Assembly: GCA_023717585.1 (NCBI GenBank)
Contig: JAMQPJ010000127.1
Coordinates: forward strand, 1 to 8,103
Direction: 5' to 3'
Source of the DNA: Thermoanaerobaculia bacterium
GTDB lineage: Bacteria; Acidobacteriota; Thermoanaerobaculia; UBA5066
Length of the DNA: 8,103 nt
The position numbers and the translations under genes are program-made. Shown one piece after another: positions 7,567 to 8,103 of the stretch. Each line of letters starts with the position of its first letter. Within the stretch, counting starts at the first letter, position 1. The notes under the pieces were generated by a model that saw only the letters and a list, made by a program, of their open reading frames with translations, searched no databases and was not told the DNA's origin.

Positions 7567-7585
7567 GGGGGACAGTCCATCCCCC
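7567..7585 (-). other. Hairpin in the leader of the kinase gene
   Basis: GGGGGA and TCCCCC pair around a seven-base loop, giving a six-base G/C-rich stem 32 bases upstream of the preferred GTG start. No T-run follows, so it is not a typical intrinsic terminator. It would bury the ATG at 7580, which further disfavours that start. The rest of 7536-7640 shows no clear promoter. Confidence 0.4.
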
Positions 7586-7640
7586 ATTTGAACTAGTGCG
7601 CCGCGGGCAGCCGGGGTCCGCTGCGGCCGGCTTTCGGGCC

Positions 7641-8003
7641 CTAGCCGTCGCTCTTGGAGATCAGGATCCAGGAAAGAAGCGTCGACACCACCGAAATGAT
7701 GAGCGCGCCGAGGAACGCCGGCACGAATCCGTCCACCGTGAATTCGATGCCCAGCCCGCGCCCCAGCCAGGCCGCCAGCATGAGCATCAGGGCGTTCACG
7801 ACGAGCGTGAACAAACCCAGCGTGAGCAGTATGATCGGGCAGCTCACGAGCTTCAGGAAAGGACGCACGAAGGCGTTCACCAGGCCGAAGACGAGCGCGA
7901 GCGCCAGGATGGAGCCGATCCCGCCCGCGTGGATTCCGGGCACGAATGAAGCCGCGGCCCAGAGCGCCGCGGCATTGATGAGAACGCGCAGGACTATCTT
8001 CAT
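7641..8003 (-). CDS. Four-helix phage holin family 4_2 / YvlD-like small membrane protein
   Basis: This 120-aa, very hydrophobic protein has four predicted helices at about 3-24, 28-52, 55-80 and 92-115. The sequence style is typical of the widespread chromosomal YvlD/phage_holin_4_2 family: a Leu/Ala-rich first helix ending in VPGI, then GLVNAFVRPFLKLVSCPI and a TLGLF segment. The family name comes from similarity to a phage holin. Most bacterial members are housekeeping membrane proteins of unknown function, linked in some Gram-positive bacteria to envelope stress, and nothing here suggests a prophage. The ATG at 8003 is preferred over an in-frame ATG at 8024 because GAGG lies eight bases upstream of it and a possible -10 box overlaps the earlier ATG. 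It is separated from the kinase gene by about 105 bases and is probably not functionally tied to the redox system. Confidence 0.88.
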   Translation of the reverse strand: MKIVLRVLINAAALWAAASFVPGIHAGGIGSILALALVFGLVNAFVRPFLKLVSCPIILLTLGLFTLVVNALMLMLAAWLGRGLGIEFTVDGFVPAFLGALIISVVSTLLSWILISKSDG

Positions 8004-8022
8004 GTCGCGAACCTCGGCGAGC

Positions 8023-8028
8023 ATTCTA
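8023..8028 (-). promoter_or_regulatory. Possible -10 box of the YvlD-like gene
   Basis: TAGAAT on the minus strand matches TATAAT at five of six positions. A start near 8016 would leave about 13 nt before the ATG at 8003. No convincing -35 element is seen, so this is tentative. Confidence 0.25.
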
Positions 8029-8077
8029 GTTTGAGGACGGCGAGGGCGCGACGCACCGGAGACGGGAAAAAGGACAG

Positions 8078-8103
8078 ATGACAGAACAGAAGTACCGCCA
8101 GCG
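8078..8103 (+). CDS. Start of a divergent gene (partial, runs off right edge)
   Basis: An ATG at 8078 preceded by AAAAAGGACAG opens a frame reading MTEQKYRQ and continuing past the window edge. The AAGGA core is three bases from the ATG, slightly close but usable. It faces away from the YvlD-like gene, with about 74 bases between the two starts that must hold both promoters. Nine codons are too few to identify a product. Confidence 0.45.

Noticed and set aside
5754..7949. Plus-strand open frame of 731 codons opposite the kinase
   Set aside because: Arg-rich, spans two unrelated minus-strand genes and their spacer; an antisense artefact of GC bias.
7641..8003. Phage holin as evidence of a prophage
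   Set aside because: The family is widespread on chromosomes and no endolysin, structural or integrase gene is nearby.

Overview
The window is a high-GC bacterial segment (roughly 70% G+C by eye) whose genes lie almost entirely on the minus strand and are packed tightly, with several stop/start overlaps. An archaemetzincin protease, a sensor kinase with c-type haem motifs and a HybA/HybB-like redox module together suggest an Acidobacteriota- or Myxococcota/Desulfuromonadota-type organism. This is inference from gene content only. Nothing here is a taxonomic marker.

Layout in transcription order, right to left: (i) 8078-8103 (+), the first nine codons of a divergent gene that runs out of the window. 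(ii) 8003-7641, a small four-helix membrane protein of the YvlD/phage-holin-4_2 type. (iii) 7535-3984, a signalling operon: a membrane histidine kinase with a periplasmic domain carrying CXXCH and CX4CH, an archaemetzincin zinc protease (4-nt GTGA overlap with the kinase gene), and an NtrC-type sigma54-activating response regulator (38-nt overlap). (iv) 3983-3780, an intergenic and leader region with a near-consensus sigma54 -24/-12 promoter and two identical-format CAAC-N5-GTTG palindromes 72 bp apart. (v) 3779-1, a redox operon: a 63-aa four-cysteine protein, a 28-aa membrane microprotein, a Tat-exported ferredoxin-like protein with 16 cluster cysteines (HybA/DsrO type), a ten-helix HybB/NrfD-type quinone-side subunit, and two tandem membrane-anchored GcvH-like proteins that both lack the lipoyl-accepting lysine. 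The second runs off the left edge.

Proposed logic (inference): the haem-containing kinase senses a periplasmic redox or ligand state and phosphorylates the NtrC-type regulator. The regulator binds the paired palindromes and opens the sigma54 promoter, and this drives an exported iron-sulfur/NrfD electron-transfer module. No catalytic subunit (hydrogenase, molybdopterin enzyme or multihaem cytochrome) is visible. It may lie left of position 1, or the module may serve a partner encoded elsewhere. The least familiar parts are the non-lipoylatable GcvH-like pair, the 28-aa microprotein, and the protease placed between kinase and regulator. There is no gene-free stretch longer than about 205 bases.
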